Shown here one piece after another: positions 1-7,924 of a stretch of 64,000 nucleotides of DNA. Source of the DNA: Leeuwenhoekiella sp044542075 (lineage in GTDB: Bacteria > Bacteroidota > Bacteroidia > Flavobacteriales > Flavobacteriaceae); contig NZ_JBITTU010000003.1 in NCBI RefSeq assembly GCF_044542075.1, forward strand, positions 248,001 to 312,000. Reading direction: 5' to 3'. The notes beneath the pieces are model-generated. The model was not told where the DNA came from and searched no databases. It was given only the letters and a program-made list of their open reading frames with translations. Numbering within the stretch: position 1 is the first letter of the stretch; each line of letters begins with the position of its first letter. Made by a program: the position numbers and the translations under genes.

Positions 1-360
1 CTATTTGTTCTCATAGGTATGGAAATGCTTGTGCTTACTTTAGATTTTAGTGCAATAGTAGCGGGTCTTATAGCAATACCTGTGGTTCTTATTTGCAGAT
101 ATTTATCATTACTACTGCCAATTACTTTTTTTGAAAAGCACCTTAATTTTGCGCCTAGAACTAATTTAGTAATGACCTGGGGTGGTTTGCGTGGTGGGAT
201 TTCAATAGCTCTTGCACTTAGTTTAACGGCAGACATGCATCGTGACTTATTTCTAGTCATTACTTATATAATTGTAATATTTTCAATTTTAGTTCAGGGC
301 TTGTCTGTAGGTAAAGTAATTGAGAAGTTAGGCTTAAGTACTCTTGATAAATCAAATTAA
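1..360 (+). CDS. Na+/H+ antiporter, CPA1 (NhaP-like) family, C-terminal fragment
   Basis: The gene is cut by the left edge: the reading frame is open from base 1 and stops at 358-360, so only about the last 119 residues are visible. They are strongly hydrophobic, with roughly three membrane spans. They contain the segment TWGGLRGGISIALALSL, a hallmark of the last conserved helices of CPA1 sodium/proton antiporters, where the Arg is functionally important in the family. The product would exchange Na+ (or K+) for H+ across the inner membrane. An ATG at 19 exists but is probably internal. The cation specificity cannot be judged from this fragment. Confidence 0.85.
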   Translation, partial: LFVLIGMEMLVLTLDFSAIVAGLIAIPVVLICRYLSLLLPITFFEKHLNFAPRTNLVMTWGGLRGGISIALALSLTADMHRDLFLVITYIIVIFSILVQGLSVGKVIEKLGLSTLDKSN

Positions 361-419
361 AAATGTAGTAATAATCTTACAATTTATTTATAATTAGATA
401 TTTATTTACCGACATAAAG

Positions 420-448
420 TTGTTATTTGGGTTATTATGATATATTTG
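420..448 (+). promoter_or_regulatory. Bacteroidota-type promoter for the lipoprotein gene at 482
   Basis: TTG at 420-422 is followed after 18 nt by TATATTTG at 441-448, a perfect match to the Bacteroidota primary sigma -7 consensus TAnnTTTG with near-consensus spacing. Transcription would start near 455, some 27 nt before the ATG at 482. Confidence 0.6.
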
Positions 449-481
449 CAAAATAATAATTAGTTAAGGCAATCTAGAGTA

Positions 482-1168
482 ATGAAAAATATCTATGTAA
501 TCTTATGTTCAATATTTTTGTTGTCTTGCTCTAACGAAGAGCTTACTCCATCTCCTAAAGACAATTTTAAAATAGAACAAAGCGCTGCGCTGCGTGCTAC
601 ATTAGAAGAATTACGTTTCAAAGCAGAAAATGAGAAAAGTAGTAACGAGTCAAAAATGGCTGAAGAAGAAGAATTGTGTTTTCAGTTTGTATATCCAATC
701 TCGCTATCGTACTCAGACGGTTCAATTATTGTAGTTTCAGATTTTAATAATCTTCTTGAAATCATATTGAACGAAAGTCTTGAGAAACATATAAATGGAA
801 TAGCTTTCCCTTTTGATGTTAAAGTGAGTGATAATGGCTCAATTTCCACAATCTCGGATGAGGCCGATTTTAAGGCATTGATAAACAATTGTGGTTATGA
901 GGTAGTTGATTATACTCAACTAAAGCAAATTTCTGGAGCTTGTTTCACTATAAGTTATCCGGTTTCACTACGCATAAATGAAGCTTCGATGCTTTTTTTA
1001 ACGGAAGAAGAACTAAGCAATTATATAATTTCAAATTACAAAACAATAGTTTCTATAAATTTAGAATATCCTTTATCTGTAAGTTTGATAGCTTCTGGTC
1101 AGACTGAAATTTTAAACGATGATTATGAGGTCATTTATCTTATACGAGAATCTTGCGGGATAGAATAA
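482..1168 (+). CDS. Putative lipoprotein with two related halves
   Basis: A 228-residue protein of unknown function. The N-terminus has a short hydrophobic signal ending in a lipobox (LLSC, Cys at about residue 16), so it is probably lipidated and anchored in the envelope. The mature part consists of two similar modules of about 75 residues. The first starts CFQFVYPISL and ends FKALINNCGYE; the second starts CFTISYPVSL and ends YLIRESCGIE. Each module has a Cys at both ends and two hydrophobic/Tyr-Pro beta-like strands (for example FPFDVKV and YPLSVSL). This suggests internal duplication of a small beta-rich domain. It has its own promoter and no operon partner. The start ATG directly precedes the signal peptide. 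Confidence 0.8.
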   Translation: MKNIYVILCSIFLLSCSNEELTPSPKDNFKIEQSAALRATLEELRFKAENEKSSNESKMAEEEELCFQFVYPISLSYSDGSIIVVSDFNNLLEIILNESLEKHINGIAFPFDVKVSDNGSISTISDEADFKALINNCGYEVVDYTQLKQISGACFTISYPVSLRINEASMLFLTEEELSNYIISNYKTIVSINLEYPLSVSLIASGQTEILNDDYEVIYLIRESCGIE

Positions 1169-1334
1169 TACTACAAATTATAATACTGTTTGAATTATTT
1201 CAAAAAAGCAATCGATTTCAATTTCATTATTTTTATCGCAAATTATTTAAAATAAGCTACTTAAGTAGTTTATTTTTTTTAATGTTAGAAAACACTTTTT
1301 AAGTTTTAATAATTAGAAATAATAAATAATATTA

Positions 1335-1460
1335 TATTTTTGTACAAGTGAATTTTAATTAACTATTATGAATTATTGTCAGGATCGGGTTTAGGGACTC
1401 GTTCAGAGATGAACATTATTTTCTGACAACCAAGCCCCCGTAAGGGGGCTTTCTATTTTA
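1335..1460 (+). ncRNA. Candidate short RNA, possibly with an 8-codon mini-ORF
   Basis: TATTTTTG at 1335-1342 fits the TAnnTTTG -7 element (no clear -33 partner). About 90 nt downstream is a strong intrinsic terminator at 1432-1459. No plus-strand gene follows, because the next gene is convergent. Within the putative transcript an ATG at 1368 opens a mini-ORF reading MNYCQDRV and stopping at 1392-1394. The segment GGGTTT at 1386-1391, at its end, could pair with AAGCCC of the terminator stem. This may be a small RNA or a leader left without its gene. Function unknown. Confidence 0.35.
1432..1459 (+). terminator. Intrinsic terminator
   Basis: An 8-bp perfect stem, AAGCCCCC (1432-1439) with GGGGGCTT (1444-1451), and a GTAA loop, followed by a T-rich tail TTCTATTTTA on the plus strand. 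The minus-strand tail is poor, so it mainly terminates plus-strand transcription. Confidence 0.75.
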
Positions 1461-1461
1461 C

Positions 1462-2511
1462 TTATTCTGCGCTTTCGAGTCCTTCGTTTATGCGTTCTTC
1501 AATCTCCTCATTTGTTTCTTCATCTAATTCAGGCTTCTCGATAACTTCACCGGTTTCTAGCCAAAAGGTAAAGAACATTGGGTAATGGTCAGAGCCTACG
1601 TGTTCTAAACGTTTCATTTTATCAACCACAACATCTTCAGAATGAAATAAGTGATCTATAGGGAATCTTAAATACCAGTAATCTGCATGAAAAGTAGGAA
1701 AAAGACCGCGACCTATTCTGGGATCTATTAAGCCTGTCATTTTAGCAAATAATCTACTTACACGTGACCAGACAACGTCATTAAGGTCTCCACAAACAAT
1801 CACAGGGCTTTCTAACTCACGTACAGCCTTTCCTATAATTAGTAGCTCAGCGTCGCGTTCTTCTGAAGTTTCGTTTTCAGTAGGACTGGGAGGAGCGGGG
1901 TGAACGCATATAAGATTAATAAAACTCTTAGCGTCGTAATAAACTTTTGTAAAAATAGAAGGGATATCTTTTTCGACCAGATAATTTACTTGAGTGTCTC
2001 CTAACTCATACTTGCTGTAGAGATGCATTCCATAGAAATTATCTAGCGGTACAGGTACAATATAAGGATAGTTTGTCTCAAGACTTTTGAGTCCGTTTTC
2101 CCAGTTTTTGTCGGTTTCCATTACCAGCAATAAATCTGGTTTGTGAAGGTTTACTTGTTGTATAAGCTTGTCATAGTCTGTATTGGTTTGTAAGACATTA
2201 GATGTAAGTAGGCTTATTTGCTGAAGACTTTCAGGGTTTTCAGGTTTTTTATCGCGTATAGGATAATAGTGGGAGTATGGGAATACTTTATAAATCTGAA
2301 ATAGAAGCGTTGCGATAAGACAAGCTCCTACAATATACTCCCAAGTAGTTTCGGGAAAAGCAAAAACAGCAATTAATACAATGACCAGTAATTGTAAAAA
2401 ACTGGTTTGAACACGTATGAAATCCCAACCGCGTATCACCCAGTGTGTTCCTTGTGTTAGGGGCAGTAAGGCAATGAGTATTAGAAAAAGGGCAAAAGCG
2501 TAAAATACCAT
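1462..2511 (-). CDS. Endonuclease/exonuclease/phosphatase (EEP) family protein, membrane-anchored
   Basis: A 349-residue protein with three N-terminal membrane helices (about 3-20, 38-53, 60-75) followed by an EEP-fold domain from about residue 97 to 325. Visible catalytic and metal-site motifs are Asn105 (TSNVL), Glu132 (METDKNW), His204, GDLND at 241-245 and SDH at 307-309, so the enzyme appears intact. The family hydrolyses phosphodiester or phosphomonoester bonds in nucleic acids, lipids or inositides; the substrate here is unknown. The last ~25 residues are Glu-rich. It lies 9 nt downstream of gldA on the same strand and is probably co-transcribed with it. Confidence 0.85.
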   Translation of the reverse strand: MVFYAFALFLILIALLPLTQGTHWVIRGWDFIRVQTSFLQLLVIVLIAVFAFPETTWEYIVGACLIATLLFQIYKVFPYSHYYPIRDKKPENPESLQQISLLTSNVLQTNTDYDKLIQQVNLHKPDLLLVMETDKNWENGLKSLETNYPYIVPVPLDNFYGMHLYSKYELGDTQVNYLVEKDIPSIFTKVYYDAKSFINLICVHPAPPSPTENETSEERDAELLIIGKAVRELESPVIVCGDLNDVVWSRVSRLFAKMTGLIDPRIGRGLFPTFHADYWYLRFPIDHLFHSEDVVVDKMKRLEHVGSDHYPMFFTFWLETGEVIEKPELDEETNEEIEERINEGLESAE

Positions 2512-2520
2512 GGTTTGTAA

Positions 2521-3414
2521 TTAACTGGTGAGGTCTTGAAAAAGCTGTTCTAGTGATCGATTTTTCTTTGAGAGTTGTAATGTTTTTAAGCCGTTGTCGT
2601 GGGCAAAATCAAATAATGTAGGTCGCATATCTTTTGCCGTATCAAATGTGATTTCATATACAAATCCTTTTGTGTTTTTAACAGATTTTACTTTAGGTAA
2701 TTGTAGTAAAGCCACTTCTTCTATACGATAATCAAATTCTACTTCTATAACTTGCTCCTTATCATCTCTAAGATTGTCAAGCTTTTTATCTGCTACAATC
2801 TTACCCTTATTGATTATAATTACACGATCACAAATTGCTTCAACCTCTTGCATAATATGCGTAGATAGTAAAACGGTTTTAGTTTTACCTATAGCTTTAA
2901 TAAGCGATCGTATTTCTTTTAATTGATTGGGATCTAAACCCGTTGTAGGCTCGTCTAGAATTAAAACATCGGGATCATTAATTAATGCGGCAGCAAGCCC
3001 TACACGTTGTTTGTATCCTTTACTAAGCTGTTTAATTTTTTTTGTGATTTCTGGAGTTAAGCCGGTAAGTGCTATGACTTTTTCAATACGTTCTTTTGGG
3101 GCGTTATTGAGATCTGCGTGAAATTTTAAATATTCTTTAATATACATTTCAGGATATAACGGATTATTTTCCGCCAGGTAACCTATACTTTTTTGAACTT
3201 CAAGCTGTTGTGTTTGCGTAGAATAGTCATTTACTAATGCATCACCTGAAGTGGGCTTTAGATAGGTGGTAAGTATTTTCATCATCGTACTCTTACCGGC
3301 TCCATTAGGTCCTAAAAACCCGGTAATCTCTCCTTTCTGTATGCTAAAGGAGATCGCATCAAGCGCTTTTTGCGTTCCATAATTTTTTGAGATGGCATTT
3401 ACCACAATAGACAT
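2521..3414 (-). CDS. gldA: Gliding-motility ABC transporter ATP-binding protein GldA
   Basis: A 297-residue ABC ATPase. Walker A GPNGAGKST is at 35-43, the ABC signature LSKGYKQRVG is around 130-139, and Walker B with LDEPTTGLDP is around 151-162; the switch His is in STHIMQE. The N-terminal MSIVVNAISKNYGTQKALD and the whole length agree with GldA of Flavobacterium johnsoniae. GldA works with the membrane proteins GldF and GldG, which are not in this window, as expected from their separate location in flavobacteria. In some species gldA is needed for gliding over surfaces. The EEP-family gene follows at 9 nt. Confidence 0.9.
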   Translation of the reverse strand: MSIVVNAISKNYGTQKALDAISFSIQKGEITGFLGPNGAGKSTMMKILTTYLKPTSGDALVNDYSTQTQQLEVQKSIGYLAENNPLYPEMYIKEYLKFHADLNNAPKERIEKVIALTGLTPEITKKIKQLSKGYKQRVGLAAALINDPDVLILDEPTTGLDPNQLKEIRSLIKAIGKTKTVLLSTHIMQEVEAICDRVIIINKGKIVADKKLDNLRDDKEQVIEVEFDYRIEEVALLQLPKVKSVKNTKGFVYEITFDTAKDMRPTLFDFAHDNGLKTLQLSKKNRSLEQLFQDLTS

Positions 3415-3662
3415 AAGCTGCGCATTTTATTTTTGGTTGGGTGGCTAAAATTAAACAAATAGGCAACAGCCTTATCTTTCTAAATACTTAAAATACGTAA
3501 TGATTTACTTAATAATTTGGAGAGTTTGATTTAACAAAAGCTTTATCACTAAAAAAAGGATGTTTTTTAAAGGTCTAATTTGATTTAGTCTAATAAAATG
3601 AGCTATTTAATTGATTATCTGTAAAAGTTAGTCGCATTTTAAAAGATTCCTAATTATTTAAT

Positions 3663-3670
3663 TACTTTAG
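3663..3670 (+). promoter_or_regulatory. Candidate -7 element of the aromatic operon promoter
   Basis: TACTTTAG matches TAnnTTTG in 7 of 8 positions and lies 22 nt upstream of the leader-peptide ATG at 3693, giving a short 5' end near 3677. No convincing -33 TTG is seen at the right distance. In the rest of 3415-3662 I see AT-rich sequence and no gene. Confidence 0.4.
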
Positions 3671-3692
3671 CACCGTAAAACAGAAACAACAC

Positions 3693-3764
3693 ATGTTCAA
3701 CGTACCTTACTTTTATAACCGTTATTATTTCTTTTTCTTTCTGAGAGAAACGGGACCGCTATAA
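3693..3764 (+). CDS. Phe/Tyr leader peptide of the pheA operon
   Basis: A 23-codon ORF, M-F-N-V-P-Y-F-Y-N-R-Y-Y-F-F-F-F-L-R-E-T and then GPL, stop TAA at 3762-3764. Ten of 23 codons are Tyr (4) or Phe (6), with a run of six aromatic codons at 3723-3740. It stands directly before an intrinsic terminator and the Phe/Tyr biosynthesis operon. This is the classical arrangement of a ribosome-sensing leader: scarce charged tRNA-Phe or tRNA-Tyr would stall the ribosome on the aromatic run. The stop codon lies 4 nt beyond the left arm of the antiterminator (3751-3757), so a ribosome finishing translation would cover that arm. Too short for ordinary gene callers. Confidence 0.85.
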   Translation: MFNVPYFYNRYYFFFFLRETGPL

Positions 3765-3820
3765 TCGTATAGTATTGATATATCATATAGGTCCCGATTT
3801 AAAAAATCGGGACTTTTTTT
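3751..3820 (+). promoter_or_regulatory. Transcription attenuator: mutually exclusive antiterminator and terminator
   Basis: Antiterminator: CGGGACC (3751-3757) pairs perfectly with GGTCCCG (3790-3796). Terminator: GTCCCGATTT (3791-3800) pairs perfectly with AAATCGGGAC (3804-3813), loop AAA, followed by seven T (3814-3820). The two structures share 3791-3796 and cannot coexist. A ribosome stalled on the Tyr/Phe run (3723-3740) leaves 3751-3757 free, so the antiterminator can form and the operon is read. A ribosome reaching the stop at 3762 masks 3751-3757, so the terminator forms. The logic is inferred from the sequence and from known E. coli trp and phe attenuators. Confidence 0.85.
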
Positions 3821-3856
3821 GTTTTAAACTGAAATTTAAAAACTAAATACGCATCT

Positions 3857-4678
3857 GTGAAACATAAGGTAGCCATACAGGGAATTGAAGGATCCTTTCA
3901 CCATAAGGTAGCTCAGGATTTTTTTAGCGAGGATGTTGAGGTTGTGGCTTGCCGCAATTTTCAAGATGTGGTTAATAGTCTTTTAAAAGGCGAAAGTACA
4001 GATGCAGTGATGGCAATAGAGAACTCTATCGCCGGAAGCATTATACCTAATTACGCTCTTATAGATTGTCACCAGTTAAATATTGAAGGAGAACATTATT
4101 TGCCTATAAGTCAAAATTTAATGGCGGTCCCCGGCCAGACTTTAGAAGATATTAAAGAAGTGTGGTCGCACCCGATGGCTCTATTACAATGCAAAGATTT
4201 TTTTAAAGACAGAAGTAACATACGTCTTGTTGAAGATGACGACACTGCAGGAGCGGCAAAACGCATCGCCGAGGGTCAATTGACAAATGTAGCAGCAATA
4301 GCCAGTGTCACTGCAGCAAAAATTTATGGTTTAGAGATTTTAGCAGAAAACATGCAAACCATTAAAGACAATTCAACACGTTTTTTTATTCTAAATAATA
4401 ATGGTCGTACAGATATTGATGTACCTGATAAAGCTTCGCTTAAATTTTTGACAGACCATAAAAGAGGCAGTCTGGCAGCGGTACTTAATGTGATGAGCGA
4501 TTGCAAATTGAATCTTACCAAAATACAGTCGTTACCGGTTATTGAAACCCCCTGGGTGTATTCCTTTTTTGTTGATGTGACTTTTAAAGAATATAAAGAT
4601 TTTGATAAAGCTAAAAAGTTATTGGCAATAATGGCTGCAGAGTTTAAGGTACTGGGTGAATATAAAAATAGAAAATAA
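3857..4678 (+). CDS. pheA: Prephenate dehydratase
   Basis: A 273-residue monofunctional prephenate dehydratase converting prephenate to phenylpyruvate in phenylalanine synthesis. The catalytic domain covers about 3-180 with AIENS at 53-57 and the catalytic TRF motif at 174-176 (STRFFIL). A C-terminal ACT domain at about 195-265 (GSLAAVLNVM) should bind Phe for feedback inhibition; the usual ESRP motif is replaced by KIQSLPV. No chorismate mutase domain is attached; that activity is encoded at the end of the operon. The start is GTG at 3857, because no ATG occurs before the conserved KVAIQGIEGSFH. It is the first structural gene after the attenuator and overlaps the aminotransferase gene by one base. 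Confidence 0.95.
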   Translation: MKHKVAIQGIEGSFHHKVAQDFFSEDVEVVACRNFQDVVNSLLKGESTDAVMAIENSIAGSIIPNYALIDCHQLNIEGEHYLPISQNLMAVPGQTLEDIKEVWSHPMALLQCKDFFKDRSNIRLVEDDDTAGAAKRIAEGQLTNVAAIASVTAAKIYGLEILAENMQTIKDNSTRFFILNNNGRTDIDVPDKASLKFLTDHKRGSLAAVLNVMSDCKLNLTKIQSLPVIETPWVYSFFVDVTFKEYKDFDKAKKLLAIMAAEFKVLGEYKNRK

Positions 4679-5826
4679 TGATTATAGAATCGGCTAAACG
4701 TTTACAGCAGACATCAGAATATTACTTTTCGCGTAAGCTTAAAGAGGTAAGAGCGCTTGCAGCAGCAGGTAAGCCTATTATAAATATGGGTGTGGGTAGT
4801 CCAGATTTGCCACCACCGCCTCACGTTATTGACGCCCTAACAAAATCTTTGTTAGATGCGCCGGCACACCAGTATCAGAGTTATAAGGGTTTGCCTCAAC
4901 TTACAAAAGCGATGAGCGACTTTTATGTGAGTAAGTATGCAGTAACCTTAGATTCTGAAACAGAGATTTTACCCTTAATGGGGTCTAAAGAAGGTATTAT
5001 GCACATAAGCATGGCGTTTCTTAATCAGGGTGATCAGGTTTTAATACCTAATCCCGGTTATCCTACTTATTCTTCGGTAACTAATTTGCTTGAGGCTGAG
5101 CCTGTATATTACAATCTTGATGCGGCAAATAATTGGATGCCTAATTACGAAGAGCTTGCTAAGTTAGATTTGAGTAAGGTTAAGTTGATGTGGGTTAATT
5201 ATCCCCATATGCCAACAGGGGCTAAGGCAACTACAGCAGATTTTGAGAAGTTAATTGCCTTTGCCAAAGCTCAAAATATTCTATTGATAAATGATAACCC
5301 GTACAGCTTTATTTTAAATGATAATCCTGAGAGTATTTTAAGTATAGAAGGTGCTAAAGAAGTGGCACTTGAGCTTAACTCATTGAGTAAGTCATTTAAT
5401 ATGTCTGGCTGGCGCGTGGGTATGTTGCTGGGTGCAGAAGATTATATAAACGCAGTGCTAACCGTAAAAAGTAATATGGATAGCGGTATGTTCTACGGAA
5501 TTCAAAAAGGTGCAGCTGCTGTTTTAACCGAAGGTGAAGGTTGGTTTAATGAACTTAATTCGGTTTATAAATCAAGACGAGAGCTTATGTGGCAACTTGC
5601 AGATGTTCTGGGGTGTACGTACGATAAAGAGGCAGCAGGTATGTTTATCTGGGCAAAACTACCTGAAGGAGCAGCAGATGCAGAGTCTTTTATAGATGAC
5701 ATTCTTTTAGAAAAAAGCATCTTCATAACACCCGGAACCATATTTGGCTCACAGGGAGCAGGTTATATACGTTTTTCGCTGTGCGTAACAGAAGATAAAA
5801 TTAAAGAAGCAATTAGCAGGTTTTAA
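4678..5826 (+). CDS. PLP-dependent aminotransferase, class I/II, probably aromatic or prephenate
   Basis: A 382-residue fold-type I aminotransferase. NPGYPTY at 125-131 and the Asp of LLIND (206) fit the cofactor pocket, and the Schiff-base lysine is Lys238 in SLSKSFNMSGWR. A C-terminal Arg in YIRFSLC should bind the substrate carboxylate. Sequence alone does not separate aspartate, aromatic and prephenate aminotransferases. Its position between pheA and tyrA, translationally coupled to pheA (TAATG overlap), argues for the last transamination to Phe and Tyr. The protein is soluble and has no signal peptide. Confidence 0.9.
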   Translation: MIIESAKRLQQTSEYYFSRKLKEVRALAAAGKPIINMGVGSPDLPPPPHVIDALTKSLLDAPAHQYQSYKGLPQLTKAMSDFYVSKYAVTLDSETEILPLMGSKEGIMHISMAFLNQGDQVLIPNPGYPTYSSVTNLLEAEPVYYNLDAANNWMPNYEELAKLDLSKVKLMWVNYPHMPTGAKATTADFEKLIAFAKAQNILLINDNPYSFILNDNPESILSIEGAKEVALELNSLSKSFNMSGWRVGMLLGAEDYINAVLTVKSNMDSGMFYGIQKGAAAVLTEGEGWFNELNSVYKSRRELMWQLADVLGCTYDKEAAGMFIWAKLPEGAADAESFIDDILLEKSIFITPGTIFGSQGAGYIRFSLCVTEDKIKEAISRF

Positions 5827-5874
5827 GCTTGCTTATTAGTAGAGAAGTTAAGAATAGCATTAAAACAAGTAAGC

Positions 5875-6735
5875 TTGGAAGAATTTAAAAACATATTTAT
5901 TTTAGGTATAGGGCTTATAGGTGGTTCTATTGCACGCGATTTAAAACGCGTATTACCAGAGAGTACAATTTATGGTATAGACAGTAGTGATAATCACCTG
6001 GCAGAAGCGGTAGGTCTTGGCGTTATTGATCATTCTTCGAGATTTGAAGCACTTAGCCAGGCAGACCTCGTTATTCTTGCAATACCGGTAGATCAGGCTA
6101 ATTTGTTTTTACCTCCTGTTCTTGATGCAGTAGCAGACAAAGCGCTGGTTATAGATGTAGGCTCTACTAAAGGAAGTGTTTGTGATGCTGTGCGTAACCA
6201 TCCTAAACGCGCTAATTTTTTAGCAGCACATCCTATCGCAGGTACTGAGTTTTCTGGACCTTCTGCAGCAATAGAAAATTTGTTTAAAGAAAAAACAATG
6301 ATTCTTTGTGAGATAGAAGAGACAGACGATGTATTACTGGCTAAGGCAATGCAGTTGTTTGAAGTTTTAGAAATGCGCATTCGGTATATGAACCCACATT
6401 CACACGATAAGCATATTGCTTATGTATCGCATTTATCGCACATAAGCAGTTTTATGCTGGGCAAAACAGTTATCGAAAAAGAGAAAAACGAGAAAGATAT
6501 CTTTGATATGGCAGGTAGTGGTTTTGCGTCTACAGTAAGGCTGGCAAAGAGTAACCCGGCGACTTGGACTCCCATTTTCAAAGAGAATAAGGCTAATGTG
6601 TTAGAAAGTCTTGCCGAATACATAAACAATTTAACACATTTCAAAAATGTCCTTGAAGCTGGTAACTATGAGGAGGTTTATAACGAAATGGAAAATACAA
6701 ATCATATAAAATCAATACTTAAAGGATTATCGTAA
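5875..6735 (+). CDS. tyrA: Prephenate dehydrogenase
   Basis: A 286-residue NAD(P)-dependent oxidoreductase converting prephenate to 4-hydroxyphenylpyruvate in tyrosine synthesis. The Rossmann motif GIGLIGGS is at 11-18. HPIAGTEFSG (about 120-129) and the His-rich stretch SHDKHIAYVSHLSH carry catalytic and substrate residues typical of TyrA. No chorismate mutase or ACT domain is fused. The start is TTG at 5875; no ATG lies between the upstream stop and the Rossmann motif. It follows the aminotransferase after 48 nt and precedes the DAHP synthase gene by 28 nt, in the same operon. Confidence 0.93.
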   Translation: MEEFKNIFILGIGLIGGSIARDLKRVLPESTIYGIDSSDNHLAEAVGLGVIDHSSRFEALSQADLVILAIPVDQANLFLPPVLDAVADKALVIDVGSTKGSVCDAVRNHPKRANFLAAHPIAGTEFSGPSAAIENLFKEKTMILCEIEETDDVLLAKAMQLFEVLEMRIRYMNPHSHDKHIAYVSHLSHISSFMLGKTVIEKEKNEKDIFDMAGSGFASTVRLAKSNPATWTPIFKENKANVLESLAEYINNLTHFKNVLEAGNYEEVYNEMENTNHIKSILKGLS

Positions 6736-6763
6736 TTGGCAAAATGCCGTAAATTTGTAGGAT

Positions 6764-7855
6764 ATGGAAAACAAGAAAGAACTTAGAAACTGGTTAGATG
6801 CATTCAATCTGGATCATCCTCTGGTAATTGCAGGACCTTGTAGTGCAGAGACCGAAGAACAAGTGCTAAAAATTGCACATGAATTAAAAGATACAGACGC
6901 AACTGTATTTAGAGCAGGAATCTGGAAACCGCGTACGCGCCCGGGAATGTTTGAAGGAGTAGGAGCTTTAGGTTTAAAGTGGCTTCAGAAAGCAAAAGAA
7001 GAAACCGGTATGCTTACAACTACTGAAGTAGCAAACCCAAACCATGTTGAACTGGCTCTTAAGCATGATGTAGATATCTTATGGATAGGTGCACGTACTA
7101 CTGTTTCTCCATTCAACATTCAGGAAATTGCTGAAGCTTTAAAAGGAACAGATAAAATTGTACTTATTAAAAACCCGGTAAATCCAGATTTAGCATTGTG
7201 GCTAGGTGCTGTTGAGCGTTTTTACACACAAGATGTTAAAAATCTTGGTGTGATACACAGAGGGTTTTCTACCTATGAGAAAACACGTTACCGTAACAAT
7301 CCTGAGTGGCAAGTTGCTGTAGATTTACAAGATAAATTTCCAGACTTACCTTTAATCTTAGACCCGTCTCATATTGCGGGACGTCGTGATATTATATTTG
7401 ATTTGTGTCAAACAGGTCTTGACCTTAATTACGATGGTATTATGGTAGAGACGCATTACGATCCTGATAATGCTTGGAGTGATGCTGCTCAACAAATTAC
7501 TCCTTCTACACTAGTTCAAATTATGAAAGATTTGAAAATACGTAAAGAAGAAGGTACTGCAGCAGAGTTTAATAACAAATTAAATACACTACGTACTCAA
7601 ATAGATGTAGTAGATCATCAGCTTATTGAAAGTCTGGGTAAACGTATGAAAATTGCAGATTCTATAGGGGAGCTTAAAACGCAAAACAATGTTGCGATTT
7701 TACAGTCTAAACGTTGGAATGAGATTTTAGGAGCAATGATTTTAGAAGGTGAGAAACACAATTTAAGCGAAGAATTTATTCTACGTGTGTTTAAAGCGAT
7801 TCACCAAGAATCAATTAACCACCAGAAGAAAATCTCAAGAATGGAAGAGGCATAG
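6764..7855 (+). CDS. Bifunctional 3-deoxy-7-phosphoheptulonate synthase / chorismate mutase
   Basis: A 363-residue fusion. Residues about 1-260 are a type I-beta (KDO8P-like) DAHP synthase with GPCSAE at 24-29, KPRTRPGMFEG, and DPSHIAGRRD for metal and phosphate binding. It condenses phosphoenolpyruvate and erythrose 4-phosphate at the head of the shikimate pathway. Residues about 268-355 are an AroQ-type all-helical chorismate mutase (LRTQIDVVDHQLIESLGKRM), which makes prephenate for the two preceding enzymes. In related fusions (known family behaviour) the mutase domain acts as the allosteric site. It is the last gene of the operon and is closed by a strong terminator. Confidence 0.93.
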   Translation: MENKKELRNWLDAFNLDHPLVIAGPCSAETEEQVLKIAHELKDTDATVFRAGIWKPRTRPGMFEGVGALGLKWLQKAKEETGMLTTTEVANPNHVELALKHDVDILWIGARTTVSPFNIQEIAEALKGTDKIVLIKNPVNPDLALWLGAVERFYTQDVKNLGVIHRGFSTYEKTRYRNNPEWQVAVDLQDKFPDLPLILDPSHIAGRRDIIFDLCQTGLDLNYDGIMVETHYDPDNAWSDAAQQITPSTLVQIMKDLKIRKEEGTAAEFNNKLNTLRTQIDVVDHQLIESLGKRMKIADSIGELKTQNNVAILQSKRWNEILGAMILEGEKHNLSEEFILRVFKAIHQESINHQKKISRMEEA

Positions 7856-7877
7856 TTCTCATTCTTAATTGATAAAA

Positions 7878-7906
7878 AAAGGCGCTCATTGAGCGCCTTT
7901 TTTTTT
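7878..7906. terminator. Bidirectional intrinsic terminator
   Basis: AAAGGCGCTC (7878-7887) and GAGCGCCTTT (7891-7900) form a perfect 10-bp stem with an ATT loop. A run of T follows to 7906, and a run of A precedes it on the left, so it can serve both the aromatic operon and the convergent gene at 7925. Confidence 0.9.
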
Positions 7907-7924
7907 ATTTAATCTTTTTAAAGA

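Noticed and set aside
682..888. Antisense ORF of 68 codons inside the lipoprotein gene
   Set aside because: Shadow frame of the duplicated lipoprotein gene, with no promoter or recognisable protein features.
6750..6757. TAAATTTG, a perfect -7 match just before the DAHP synthase gene
   Set aside because: It lies 6 nt from the start codon, would give a leaderless transcript, and has no -33 box at a suitable distance. The gene is better explained as the last one of the operon.
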